Source: Nostocales cyanobacterium LEGE 11386
Lineage (GTDB): Bacteria; Cyanobacteriota; Cyanobacteriia; Cyanobacteriales; Nostocaceae
Direction of reading: 5' to 3'
NCBI GenBank assembly: GCA_015207155.1
Contig: JADEXK010000047.1
Coordinates: 1-47,364 of the forward strand
DNA length: 47,364 nucleotides
The notes under the pieces are model-generated. The model was not told the origin of the DNA. It saw nothing but the letters and a program-made list of their open reading frames with translations, and did not search any database. The stretch's first letter is position 1; the number at the start of each line of letters is the position of its first letter. Positions 34,456 to 43,448 of the stretch are shown in pieces. A program made the position numbers and the translations under genes.

Positions 34456-35352
34456 TTACTTACTTACGGGTACTTCAGTAGATGTCTTGCCAATCAACAT
34501 GGCAGCATTTTCCTCACTTTCGAGGATACCAAATTCAATCAACAATTCTTCTAACTCTTCCATCTCAATGGGTGTGGGAATAGAAAGCTTATCGTTGTTG
34601 ATAATTTTCTTAGCTAATGTCCGATATTCGTTACTTTGGTTGCTGTCAGGTGCGTACTCGTTCACGGTCATCCGGCGCAACTCAGCGTGTTGCACGATGT
34701 TGTCACGAGGTACGAAGTGAATCATCTGGGTGTTTAAACGTTTTGCCAGGGTTTCAATCAATTCGACTTCCCGGTCAACGTTACGGCTGTTACAAATCAG
34801 ACCACCTAAACGCACACCACCAGTGTGAGCATACTTAAGAACACCGCGAGCGATGTTGTTAGCTGCGTACATCGCCATCATTTCACCAGAAGTAACGATG
34901 TAGATTTCTTGTGCTTTACCTTCACGGATAGGCATGGCAAAACCACCACACACAACGTCACCTAGTACGTCGTAAGATACGAAGTCAACATCTTGGTATG
35001 CACCGTTTTCTTCCAAGAAGTTGATGGCGGTGATGATACCCCGACCAGCGCAACCTACGCCGGGTTCTGGGCCACCAGACTCCACACAACGTACATCCCG
35101 GAAGCCGGTCAGCATTACTTCTTCAAGTTCGATATCTTCAACAGCGCCTCTTTCAGCAGCCAATTGTAGAACACTTGTTTGGGCTTTACTATGCAGCATC
35201 AAACGGGTGGAGTCAGCTTTAGGGTCACAACCGACAATGAGAATGCGCTGACCCATTTCTGCCATAGCTGCCAGGGTGTTTTGAGAGGTGGTAGATTTAC
35301 CGATACCGCCTTTACCGTAGAAAGCTATCTGTCTAATTTTTTCGTCAGTCAT
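34456..35352 (-). CDS. nifH: Nitrogenase iron protein, orphan copy
   Basis: This 298-residue dinitrogenase reductase is the ATP-dependent electron donor to MoFe nitrogenase. Seen: the P-loop YGKGGIGKSTTSQN (residues 12-25), the [4Fe-4S] ligands Cys101 (GVGCAGRG) and Cys135 (VVCGGFAM), the ADP-ribosylation-type Arg104, and DPKADSTRLML. All key residues are present, so it should be functional. No nifD, nifK or other nif gene is nearby, so this is a second, stand-alone copy of the kind seen in several heterocyst formers (often named nifH2). The start is preceded on the minus strand by AGGAAAAC. A long (1.2 kb) upstream region precedes it. The C-terminus has a slightly longer, variable tail. Confidence 0.97.
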   Translation of the reverse strand: MTDEKIRQIAFYGKGGIGKSTTSQNTLAAMAEMGQRILIVGCDPKADSTRLMLHSKAQTSVLQLAAERGAVEDIELEEVMLTGFRDVRCVESGGPEPGVGCAGRGIITAINFLEENGAYQDVDFVSYDVLGDVVCGGFAMPIREGKAQEIYIVTSGEMMAMYAANNIARGVLKYAHTGGVRLGGLICNSRNVDREVELIETLAKRLNTQMIHFVPRDNIVQHAELRRMTVNEYAPDSNQSNEYRTLAKKIINNDKLSIPTPIEMEELEELLIEFGILESEENAAMLIGKTSTEVPVSK

Positions 35353-36584
35353 GATTAATGTTTTCCTACAATTTTTTTGTTGATGGATGTGGACGTTTCT
35401 GTCAAACTTTCAGGCTTGGTTAGGTATAGTCAAAGCATTACGAACACTGTTACCTCCTTCCAGTTGAGAAGCTTGCAATCGACAACCTAAAAACAGTTAG
35501 TCATCTGGTATGCAGCAAGTTCTCATCCACACATCACCTCAGCCAAGAAGTTGCATAGATGCAGAGTAAATTTTTAAGACATCGCTCAAGAGATATTACC
35601 AGTGTTACCAGATGCACCTATGACGCATCTATGAAAAACTTGACTCAAGCATTATCGGTTGTTGTAGCAAGTTGGTTGCTCAAACCTCAAGAGTAATTAC
35701 AGCAGGAATTCCAGTTAATGTAGAATACATTCCTGAACTAGATAACCAACCAATCATTGCAATCTACTCTTGATGTTCACTACAAATTTCCTGATGTTAC
35801 TTATGTTATGGATGCCAAGAATTTCTAATTAATTGCACTAGCGATAAATCTCAGCCTAAAAGTGTCACTACTGCATCGGCAATTTTTTGGTGATGTTTGC
35901 CAATATGGCTCAATTCCTGGATATTGTGAAACAGTATCAGACCTGCTCGAAGTTTTCATTTCCACAAAAAAGACTGCTATAACCTAGTTCGCAGTTGAAA
36001 ATATTTTTTCCCGCTTGTACTAAGTCAGTAACTGTTCTGATTTCTATTGAATTGCCAAGTTTTACTAAAAGTCTTTCTTCCCAGACTCTAAGTTTAATTG
36101 CATCTGGCGGGTAATACTAACTAGGTTAGCTAACTTTGTCGGCTCATACCAAGGCAAATTGTGATTGACTTTCAGTCGTGATGAAAGTTACTATCCTACC
36201 TAGCCTGATTTTACCTATTCGTTACAAAAAGCGATAACGAATTGAAGTGGATTTACCAGAGAAAAAAAACTTTATTGAGCTTATCTCAATTATTTTAAAG
36301 TCTTTTTCTGCTTTTACTCTTTTGATTCCTATACGCAGCATAACATATAAATTGTTAATCTATTTAGCGATTGATAAATTATTTTTTTCATGCAACCGAA
36401 GCGAATATTATTATTAGTATCGTGAATAGCAATATGTAATTAGCTGATAGTTTGCCAAGTTATAAAACCATTATTCATAAATTATTGTTTATTGTAAACG
36501 TACTGTTAGATCAGGTTTGCCCAAACGTGTTGATGCGATCGCGCAAGCTTTAAATTTGTACATACATGGTATTGTTAATTATTA
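35353..36584. other. 1.2-kb region without a convincing gene
   Basis: This lies between the nifH start and the antiporter. No open frame of useful length is seen on either strand. Short coding-like shreds appear, such as SRVITAGIPVNVEYIPELDN near 35680-35745, and GLPKRVDAIAQALN near 36512-36555, each quickly ended by stops. It probably combines long leader/promoter sequence for nifH and the antiporter with decayed genes. No clear NtcA site (GTA-N8-TAC) was found by eye. Confidence 0.4.
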
Positions 36585-36723
36585 ATGGCGATGGAGCTCG
36601 CCAAAACCGCCGTTTTTCAGGCTGATGGCTCCTACTTTTCCGTTTGGCTACGGGAGAGTAGGGCTTTGTTTTATGCATTATCTGACTCTCCTGTAGCAAA
36701 TATCTGTCTACAAATCGCACTTC

Positions 36724-36729
36724 AAGGAG
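36724..36729 (+). promoter_or_regulatory. Ribosome binding site that decides the antiporter start
   Basis: AAGGAG lies 8 bases before ATG 36738. The longer possible start at 36585 has no such site and would add 51 residues unlike an antiporter N-terminus. Confidence 0.7.
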
Positions 36730-36737
36730 TCAGGGAA

Positions 36738-38357
36738 ATGCTAGCCAGTGTTTTGTGGATTTTAATGATGGGCTTTTTTGTTGGTCAACTTGCTCGTCGT
36801 TTGGGTGCTCCCCCTTTAATTGGCATGATTGTAGTGGGAATTATTCTTGGCCCCCAAGTGCTGAATGTGATTAATCCAGATGTGTTAAATGCTGCTGATG
36901 ATTTGCGAACATTGGCGGTGATGATTATTCTGATGAAAGCAGGACTGGGGCTAGATAGAGAAAAATTAGCTCAACAGGGAACCGTAACGCTGCGGTTAGG
37001 ATTTTTACCAGCGACAACCGAAGCGATCGCCATTGCTTTTGCTGCTATGGTAATTTTTAAGTTTGATTTTTTTACTGGGTTACTTTTGGGCTGTGTTATT
37101 GGTGCAGAATCTCCAGCTGTAATTGTCCCCAGTATGCTGCGGCTCAAAAGTTTAGGTTGGGGTGTGACTAAAGGTATCCCTGATGCAATTTTGACTGGTA
37201 GTGCTTTATCGGATGTGCTGCTATTGCTAGTTTTTAGTTTATTACTGAGTTTCTTAGGTGATGGCGGCATTGAGCAAATTGTCTTACCTGGTGGGTTGAC
37301 TTTGACTCCTCTGCAATTACTACCGTTGCAAATTATCATGCAAATTGTCCTCGGCGTGCTGTTAGGTTACTTAGCAGCTAGGTTATTAGTTATTTTACTA
37401 GTCAAGCAAAACTGGACTCAAAACGCCGTTCAAGATACTGTAATTGCTGCCAGTATCGCTTTATTTCTAGTCATTACTGCTCATTGGTTACCTTATTTTT
37501 CTGGTTATTTAGCAGCCATGTCGATGGGTTTTTTCTTAATAGAATTAGATGCTCCCCTAGCTAGGAGATTGCGCGGCGGGTTTGACAGTTTATGGATAGT
37601 AGCTGAGATTTTTTTGTTTGTTTTATTGGGTGCAACTATTCAACTACAAGTATTAGAGAAAATTTTCTTCCCCGGTTTAGCAATTCTAGCCATTGGTTTA
37701 CTTATTGGTCGGATGCTGGGTTGGTATCTTTCCACATTAGGTAGTAATTGGAATTGGCGCGAAAAACTATTTTTATTACCAGGAAACTCACCCAAAGCCA
37801 CAGTACAAGCCGCTATTGGGGCGATTCCTCTCGCTCAAGGGATTGCTGGAGGTGAGATAATTTTAGCGATCGCAGCTTTATCAATTTTAGTTACAGCACC
37901 CTTAGGCGCTTGGGCTACTATGACCTTTGCTCCTAAGTTATTAGCAAGAGGAGAAGTTGATCCCACAAAAGTGACAGTTGCGAGTCGTACCTTATTAGTA
38001 GCAGCAGTTGATACTTCTGGTTTAGCGACAGCAGTTTTAACCAAGGTAGCAGATTTAGCACGACGCAGTAACGGTGAGGCGATCGTTTTGCATGTAGTTA
38101 ATCTGCCTAATCAGCAAGAAATTGAACAACTGAAACAGCAAAGCCAACAATTGCTAGCTGATATTAGATATAAATTTTTAACTGTATCAGGTGCTGTTCC
38201 AGAGGAAATTATTCGCATCGCTCAAGAGCATAAAGCTACTGCAATTATCATCGGGAAACGTGGTCATCAACCTTGGGAGGATGTACTAATTGGTTCTGTA
38301 TCTCAAGCCGTTTTAGAAGCTAGTTCTATACCTGTAATCCTAGTCCATAATTCCTAA
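36738..38357 (+). CDS. Cation/proton antiporter (CPA family) with C-terminal UspA domain
   Basis: With ATG 36738 the protein has 539 residues. The N-terminal two-thirds is a Na+/H+ exchanger-type membrane domain with about 12 TM segments: ASVLWILMMGFFVGQLARRL, then GAPPLIGMIVVGIILGPQVL, and LLLGCVIGAESPAVIVPSML in the substrate region. The C-terminal ~135 residues are a universal stress protein fold (TLLVAAVDTSGLATAVL, ATAIIIGKRGHQPWEDVLIG and SVSQAVLEASSIPVILV, with a G-x2-G-x9-G-type nucleotide loop). Antiporter-UspA fusions are common in cyanobacteria; the UspA part probably senses ATP or stress in the cytoplasm. The ion is likely Na+ or K+. The frame is open from 36585, but the Shine-Dalgarno site supports the later start. 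Confidence 0.88.
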   Translation: MLASVLWILMMGFFVGQLARRLGAPPLIGMIVVGIILGPQVLNVINPDVLNAADDLRTLAVMIILMKAGLGLDREKLAQQGTVTLRLGFLPATTEAIAIAFAAMVIFKFDFFTGLLLGCVIGAESPAVIVPSMLRLKSLGWGVTKGIPDAILTGSALSDVLLLLVFSLLLSFLGDGGIEQIVLPGGLTLTPLQLLPLQIIMQIVLGVLLGYLAARLLVILLVKQNWTQNAVQDTVIAASIALFLVITAHWLPYFSGYLAAMSMGFFLIELDAPLARRLRGGFDSLWIVAEIFLFVLLGATIQLQVLEKIFFPGLAILAIGLLIGRMLGWYLSTLGSNWNWREKLFLLPGNSPKATVQAAIGAIPLAQGIAGGEIILAIAALSILVTAPLGAWATMTFAPKLLARGEVDPTKVTVASRTLLVAAVDTSGLATAVLTKVADLARRSNGEAIVLHVVNLPNQQEIEQLKQQSQQLLADIRYKFLTVSGAVPEEIIRIAQEHKATAIIIGKRGHQPWEDVLIGSVSQAVLEASSIPVILVHNS

Positions 38358-38453
38358 AGTTAAATAATTTGTGTGTAGGCATAGCCTGTAATAGACATCG
38401 CTTTGGTAAGTAGCTCTTGTATCATAAGAAGAGTGATTCAGAGAAAACAAGCA

Positions 38454-38678
38454 ATGACAATCACCGTTCAAGCAATTTATGAACAAGGAGTACTTCGACT
38501 TACAGAACCTATATTGCTAGAAGAAGGTACTCATGTTGAAGTAATTGTTATTACTAAAGAATCTCAGTCTTTAGAAAAAAATCCAGCAGAAATTCTGGCT
38601 GAAATAGCAGCTATGCCTTTAGAAGCTAATCATGATGAATTTTCTGGTCGAGATTATGACAAAATTCTCTACTCTTAG
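38454..38678 (+). CDS. DUF104 (AF2212-like) antitoxin
   Basis: This 74-residue protein opens MTITVQAIYEQGVLRLTEPI, then LLEEGTHVEVIV, the signature of the DUF104 antitoxin family. These pair with PIN-domain toxins, and remains of such a toxin gene follow 11 bases downstream. ATG 38454 fits the family N-terminus better than the in-frame TTG at 38403. With its partner broken, the antitoxin is probably a relic, though intact in sequence. Confidence 0.85.
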   Translation: MTITVQAIYEQGVLRLTEPILLEEGTHVEVIVITKESQSLEKNPAEILAEIAAMPLEANHDEFSGRDYDKILYS

Positions 38679-38689
38679 CAAAACGCATC

Positions 38690-39223
38690 ATGGTTTTTGT
38701 AGATACAGGTGCACGGTTTGCTAGTGTAGTTCCTTCCGACTCAGATCACAGCAAAGCGTCTACATGGCTTAGTCAGAATACCCAACCATTATTAACAACA
38801 GATTATGTAGTGGACAAACACTCACTCTCTTGAAAACTCGTAGGGAAGGGCAAAGAGCAATGATTTTAGGAAATGTTTTCTTTGCTGGTAAGTAGAACGA
38901 CTGGAAAAAACCAAACTATGTAAAGTAATGTAAAGATGTTGAAATTCAGTTCGTAGTCAGGACTTTAGTCCTGATTTGAGAACTAAAGTTCTCACTACAA
39001 ACCTTTAATTATTTACCCTGTTCTACTTAATCTGGCTACTATTTACTATCTGACTGAGGAAGATATTCAACAAACCTGGCAAATTTTTCATCAATTTTCT
39101 GATAAAAACTGGAGTTTTACAGATTGTTCCAGTAAGGTTGTGATTCAAAAACTGAGGTTAACTCAAGCTTTTGCATTTGATCATCACTTCCGTCAATTTG
39201 GTTCTGTTAACGTTGTACCGTAA
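38690..39223 (+). pseudogene. Broken PIN-domain (VapC-like) toxin gene
   Basis: The gene starts at ATG 38690 with MVFVDTGARFASVVPSDSDH, a PIN N-terminus, and stops after 47 codons at 38831. A shifted frame continues (TLLKTRREGQRAMILGNVFF) to about 38895. A non-coding stretch of roughly 130 bases then carries a palindromic element (38953-38998). The true C-terminus resumes near 39040: YYLTEEDIQQTWQIFHQFSD, then WSFTDCSSKVVIQK and AFAFDHHFRQFGSVNVVP with stop at 39221. Both the frameshift and the insertion would abolish the toxin. It paired with the DUF104 antitoxin just upstream. Confidence 0.85.
38953..38998. repeat. Small composite palindromic element inserted in the PIN gene
   Basis: Outer arms GTAGT and ACTAC enclose two perfect 7-bp hairpins, CAGGACT-TT-AGTCCTG and GAGAACT-AA-AGTTCTC, separated by ATTT. 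The cloverleaf-like 46-base unit resembles MITE-type or REP-type repeats spread through filamentous cyanobacteria. The hairpin at 2023-2046 is similar to its first half. Confidence 0.85.
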
Positions 39224-39358
39224 GTAGGCGATCGCCTCTGTTGGGGTGTAATGTGAAGAACTACAGATGGCAAATCACTCAGGTTACTCATATCATAGGC
39301 TCAAGTATAAATCTATAACTTAGGCTTGTGTATTGAGTAGGAGATATTACGAGCAAGT

Positions 39359-40129
39359 ATGAAAAGCCAAATTTTAGCTACAGGTGTATTTTTAACTACC
39401 ATTAGCCTGGCAACAATTGCCCAAGCAGCCAATTTTACACACGTTCAAAAGTTATTATCAACTAAAGAATGTCAAAACTGTAACTTGAGTAATGCAGGTT
39501 TAGTTATGGCTGACTTATCTGGAGCCAATTTAAGTGGTGCTAATCTTGCAGGTGCTAACCTCAGCCGTGCGAATTTAAGCGGTGCTGATTTGCGGGGTGC
39601 AAATTTAAGCGGTGCTGGTTTATTTGGTGCAAACCTCAGCGAAGCTAGACTGAGTGGGGCGAACTTAGCGGGTGCAGATTTGAGAAGCACCTACTTAGCC
39701 AATACAGAATTTCAGGATGCTTACCTTAACGGTGCTAACTTTCAAGGTGCAATTGGTATACCTGTGCAAATTGCGACACCAGAAGAATTTTATGCCTTGG
39801 GTGTGGCCGAAGCACAAAAAGGCAATCAACAGCAAGCCATCAATTATTTTAATCAAGCGATCGCCTCTCAACCAGAATATGCAGGTGCTTACTTAGCCCG
39901 TGGTGTTGCTCGTTACCAAATGTTAGATCGACAAGCTGCATTTCAAGATGCTCAGATTGCTGAAAAAATGTTTAAATCCCAAAACAATGAGTCGGGAGTA
40001 GAAACAGCACAAGCTTTTATGACAGAACTGCAAACACCCTACTCTGATAAAGTGAGTACTGGTAAACCCAGCTTTTTCGACTTTGTAGGTAGTCTTGGCT
40101 CAGTTTTGCTTCAGTTTTTACCTTTCTAA
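39359..40129 (+). CDS. Secreted pentapeptide-repeat / TPR protein
   Basis: This 256-residue protein has a signal peptide (ILATGVFLTTISLATIAQAA, cleavage near residue 24). Residues about 42-130 are pentapeptide repeats of A(N/D)L(S/A)G type (ADLSGANLSGANLAGANLSR), forming a right-handed quadrilateral beta-helix. Residues about 145-200 hold TPR-like helices (AEAQKGNQQQAINYFNQAIA). The C-terminus is hydrophobic (FFDFVGSLGSVLLQFLPF). Cyanobacteria have many such proteins in the periplasm or thylakoid lumen. The specific role is unknown. An AGGAG sequence lies about 15 bases before the start. Confidence 0.85.
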   Translation: MKSQILATGVFLTTISLATIAQAANFTHVQKLLSTKECQNCNLSNAGLVMADLSGANLSGANLAGANLSRANLSGADLRGANLSGAGLFGANLSEARLSGANLAGADLRSTYLANTEFQDAYLNGANFQGAIGIPVQIATPEEFYALGVAEAQKGNQQQAINYFNQAIASQPEYAGAYLARGVARYQMLDRQAAFQDAQIAEKMFKSQNNESGVETAQAFMTELQTPYSDKVSTGKPSFFDFVGSLGSVLLQFLPF

Positions 40130-40228
40130 GTGCTGAGTGCGCTTCCCCTGAGCGAATTCGAAGGGGAGTGCTAAGTAGGAAGTTAGTAGTAAGGAGTATT
40201 GAGTAAAAAATATTAATCCCCAATCCCC

Positions 40229-40852
40229 ATGACTTTATCTACTGAACTGTGGGTAGCAAATCAAGATTTAGCACAGGCTTGTCTGGAGCATCCTTTTGTT
40301 CAAGGCATTGGTGATGGTAGTTTGGAAACAGCGAAGTTTGCTTACTATGTGGGACAAGATGCTTTTTTCTTAGAAGCTTTTGCCCGTGCATATAGTATTG
40401 CCGCAGCGAAAGCCCCAGATTGGCAAGGTTTTAATACATTTCACTCTCTGGCTGATGGAGTTTTAGCAGAACTGCGGCTACATGAAGGCTATGCTACCCA
40501 ATGGGGGGTTGATTTGCGTTCTGTTGAACCTGGAACTGCTACCCGTCGCTATACTGATTTTTTGCTAGCTACCGCTTGGAGTAGGGATGTTGGTGTCACA
40601 GCTGCGGCGATGTCTCCTTGTATGCGTCTTTATGCTTTTTTGGGACAACAGTTAGCATGTGATGGTATTCCTCATCATCAATATGCTGATTGGATTCGGA
40701 CTTACAGCAGTGCAGATTTTCAACCCCTGACACAACAATTAGAAAGTTTGGTAGAAAAATATGTTACTTCTAGTTCCATAATTCACTCAACTTACCGTTA
40801 TGCCATGTTTTGTGAGTTAGATTTTTTTCAAAATGCCTTTAGTAATTCTTAA
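40229..40852 (+). CDS. tenA: TenA family thiaminase II / aminopyrimidine aminohydrolase
   Basis: This 207-residue TenA-family enzyme salvages thiamin breakdown products by hydrolysing aminopyrimidine. Seen: FVQGIGDGSLETAKFAYYVG, then QDAFFLEAFARAYSIAAAKA, the AAMSPCMRLYAFLGQ segment with the Cys expected in classical TenA, and the C-terminal YRYAMFCELDFFQNAF carrying the conserved Glu. Length fits. There is no thiamin operon or riboswitch nearby; upstream (40130-40200) are degenerate AGTGCTG-type repeats and a CCCCT/AGGGG hairpin. The gene is stand-alone. Confidence 0.88.
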   Translation: MTLSTELWVANQDLAQACLEHPFVQGIGDGSLETAKFAYYVGQDAFFLEAFARAYSIAAAKAPDWQGFNTFHSLADGVLAELRLHEGYATQWGVDLRSVEPGTATRRYTDFLLATAWSRDVGVTAAAMSPCMRLYAFLGQQLACDGIPHHQYADWIRTYSSADFQPLTQQLESLVEKYVTSSSIIHSTYRYAMFCELDFFQNAFSNS

Positions 40853-40981
40853 GTACTAAACCCGGATTTTTCACCAGAGCCGCACCCAAATACTTTTGCT
40901 TACAAGTATTAACTAAAATGCTGAAGAAGTATCTCTGGAATATTGGCAAAAGTTGCGTTCTCAGTATGACGAGGAATAAAC

Positions 40982-41605
40982 ATGACTCAAGTACTACCAC
41001 AACAAAAACTATTAACCATTCAAGAATTTTTGGAGCAAAAGCCAGAAGGAAATCGCTATGAACTTCATCATGGGATAATTATCGAGATGGCCCAGCCTTC
41101 AGGCAAGCATGAAAACGTAACAGGTTTTTTAAGTGTTCAGATAGGGGTTGAATTTACCCGATTAAACCATCCTTACAACATCCCAAAAACCGGATTAGTA
41201 GCGTTTTCAGATGAAGAAACCGACTTTGCTTACTGTCCAGACGTCCTAGTTCTTGATCGCACAAACTTAAAAAATGAGGAGCTATGGGAAAAATATTCTA
41301 CTGTACAGCAGCCAGAATCAATTCCTTTAGTGATAGAGGTAGTAAGTACCAACTGGCGTGATGACTACTACAAAAAATATGCTGACTACGAAAAAAAAGG
41401 CATTCTTGAATATTGGATTGTCGATTATGCAGGTTTGGGAGGTCGTGATTTTATCGGAAATCCTAAACAACCCGCTATTTTTGTCTGCAAGTTAGTTGAT
41501 GGCGAATACGTCAAAACTCTATTTAGAGGAAACGACCGAATCGTTTCTCCCTGTTTCCCAGAACTGAAACTTACCGCACAGCAGATTTTTGATTCGGCTC
41601 TGTAG
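40982..41605 (+). CDS. Uma2 family (DUF820) endonuclease-like protein
   Basis: This 207-residue Uma2/DUF820 protein shows KLLTIQEFLEQKPEGNRYEL, HHGIIIEMAQPSGKHENVTG, the CPDVLVLDRTNL segment with the conserved Asp, IPLVIEVVSTNWRDDYYKKY, and ADYEKKGILEYWIVDY, together giving the PD-(D/E)XK-type fold pattern. It differs clearly from the Uma2 copy at 8916. A short in-frame coding relic (EEVSLEYWQKLRSQYDEE, 40923-40976) lies immediately upstream. The cellular substrate is unknown. Confidence 0.88.
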   Translation: MTQVLPQQKLLTIQEFLEQKPEGNRYELHHGIIIEMAQPSGKHENVTGFLSVQIGVEFTRLNHPYNIPKTGLVAFSDEETDFAYCPDVLVLDRTNLKNEELWEKYSTVQQPESIPLVIEVVSTNWRDDYYKKYADYEKKGILEYWIVDYAGLGGRDFIGNPKQPAIFVCKLVDGEYVKTLFRGNDRIVSPCFPELKLTAQQIFDSAL

Positions 41606-41683
41606 CTCTCACATTATCAATTACATGGGAAAATCAGATAATACAATCGCCATACAAGCGATGATGGCACGGAAGGAAAAAAG

Positions 41684-43375
41684 ATGTCGGAGAATTTGAG
41701 AAGCCAAGTTGTAACGCAAGGGGTGCAGCGATCGCCTAATCGAGCTATGCTGCGTGCAGTTGGTTTTAAAGATGAAGACTTTAATAAGGCCATTGTAGGC
41801 ATTGCTAATGGCTACAGTACTATTACTCCCTGCAATATGGGGATTAATCAACTGGCGCAAAGGGCGGAAAGTGGCGTAAAAAACGCTGGAGCAATGCCGC
41901 AAATGTTCGGTACTATTACCATTAGTGATGGGATTTCCATGGGAACTGAGGGGATGAAATATTCCCTAGTATCACGGGAAGTGATTGCTGATGCTATTGA
42001 AACCGCCTGTACTGGGCAAAGTATGGATGGCGTATTGGCGATTGGTGGCTGTGATAAAAATATGCCAGGGGCAATGCTGGCAATGGCTCGGATGAATATC
42101 CCTGCTATTTTTGTGTATGGTGGCACAATTAAACCTGGTCACCACAATGGTAAAGATTTAACCGTCGTTAGTTCCTTTGAAGCAGTGGGTCAATACAGCG
42201 CTGGCAAAATTGACGGTGATGAACTCTTAGCGGTAGAACGTCAAGCTTGTCCTGGTGCTGGTTCCTGCGGCGGTATGTTTACAGCTAATACCATGTCTTC
42301 CGCCTTTGAAGCACTGGGCATGAGTTTACCTTATTCTTCCACAATGGCAGCTGAAGACGCTGAAAAAGCCGATAGTACAGAAAAATCGGCGTTTGTCTTG
42401 GTAGAAGCCATCCGCAAGCAAATTTTACCGCGCCAAATTATCACTCGTAAATCTATAGAAAATGCCATTTCGGTCATTATGGCTGTGGGTGGTTCTACAA
42501 ATGCAGTATTACACTTTTTAGCGATCGCTCGCGCTGCTGGTGTCGAACTTACCATAGACGACTTTGAAACTATCCGTGGTCGTGTCCCTGTTATCTGCGA
42601 TTTAAAACCCAGTGGTAGATATGTCGCTACAGACTTGCACAAAGCCGGCGGTATTCCCCAAGTTATGAAAATGCTACTGGTACATGATTTACTACATGGT
42701 GATTGCCTAACTATTACTGGTCAAACAGTAGCGGAAATATTAGCAGACATCCCCACAGAACCACGCACCGACCAAGATGTCATCCGTCCTTGGGATAAGC
42801 CAATGTATTCCCAAGGACATTTAGCTATCCTCAAAGGTAATCTCGCCACAGAAGGGGCTGTAGCTAAAATTACTGGTGTGAAAAATCCCGTGATTACTGG
42901 CCCAGCACGAGTGTTTGAATCTGAAGAATCTTGTTTAGATGCAATTTTAGCAGGCCAGATTACAGCAGGTGATATTCTCGTTATTCGTTACGAAGGCCCC
43001 AAAGGTGGCCCGGGAATGCGCGAAATGTTGGCGCCCACTTCAGCAATTATTGGGGCTGGATTAGGTGATGCAGTGGGCTTAATTACTGATGGGCGCTTTT
43101 CTGGCGGTACTTACGGCATGGTAGTTGGTCATGTGGCCCCAGAGGCAGCCGTTGGCGGTGCGATCGCTCTTGTCGAGGAAGGTGATAGTATCACCATTGA
43201 TGCCCCAGCTCGTTTATTACAGATGAACATCTCCGATGAAGAACTAGCCCGTCGTCGTGCCAATTGGCAACCCCGTCCACCACGTTACACCAAAGGTGTA
43301 CTAGCTAAATATGCCAAGTTGGTATCTTCTAGTAGTGTCGGTGCAGTCACTGATTTAGACTTATTTAATGATTAG
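41684..43375 (+). CDS. ilvD: Dihydroxy-acid dehydratase
   Basis: This 563-residue IlvD catalyses the third common step of valine, leucine and isoleucine synthesis, dehydrating 2,3-dihydroxy acids to 2-keto acids in the cytoplasm. Seen: Fe-S and Mg motifs STITPCNMGIN, IGGCDKNMPGAMLAMAR and CPGAGSCGGMFTANTMSS, and C-terminal GPKGGPGMREMLAPTSAI and TDGRFSGGTYGMVVGHVAPE. All are intact and the length is standard. It starts at ATG 41684 after GGAAGGAAAAAAG, a good Shine-Dalgarno site. It stands alone, as is common for cyanobacterial branched-chain amino-acid genes. Confidence 0.97.
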   Translation: MSENLRSQVVTQGVQRSPNRAMLRAVGFKDEDFNKAIVGIANGYSTITPCNMGINQLAQRAESGVKNAGAMPQMFGTITISDGISMGTEGMKYSLVSREVIADAIETACTGQSMDGVLAIGGCDKNMPGAMLAMARMNIPAIFVYGGTIKPGHHNGKDLTVVSSFEAVGQYSAGKIDGDELLAVERQACPGAGSCGGMFTANTMSSAFEALGMSLPYSSTMAAEDAEKADSTEKSAFVLVEAIRKQILPRQIITRKSIENAISVIMAVGGSTNAVLHFLAIARAAGVELTIDDFETIRGRVPVICDLKPSGRYVATDLHKAGGIPQVMKMLLVHDLLHGDCLTITGQTVAEILADIPTEPRTDQDVIRPWDKPMYSQGHLAILKGNLATEGAVAKITGVKNPVITGPARVFESEESCLDAILAGQITAGDILVIRYEGPKGGPGMREMLAPTSAIIGAGLGDAVGLITDGRFSGGTYGMVVGHVAPEAAVGGAIALVEEGDSITIDAPARLLQMNISDEELARRRANWQPRPPRYTKGVLAKYAKLVSSSSVGAVTDLDLFND

Positions 43376-43448
43376 CCATTAAATATTTACAGATGAGCGG
43401 TGTCTTTAAACCGACTCATCTACTAAATCCATGCCTATATATTAGTCA

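Noticed and set aside
36585..36737. Upstream extension of the antiporter from ATG 36585
   Set aside because: The 51 extra residues do not look like an antiporter N-terminus, and a good AAGGAG site serves ATG 36738.
40917..40979. Short coding-like tail (EEVSLEYWQKLRSQYDEE) before the second Uma2 gene
   Set aside because: The frame is closed by a stop just upstream and has no start, so it is at most a gene remnant.
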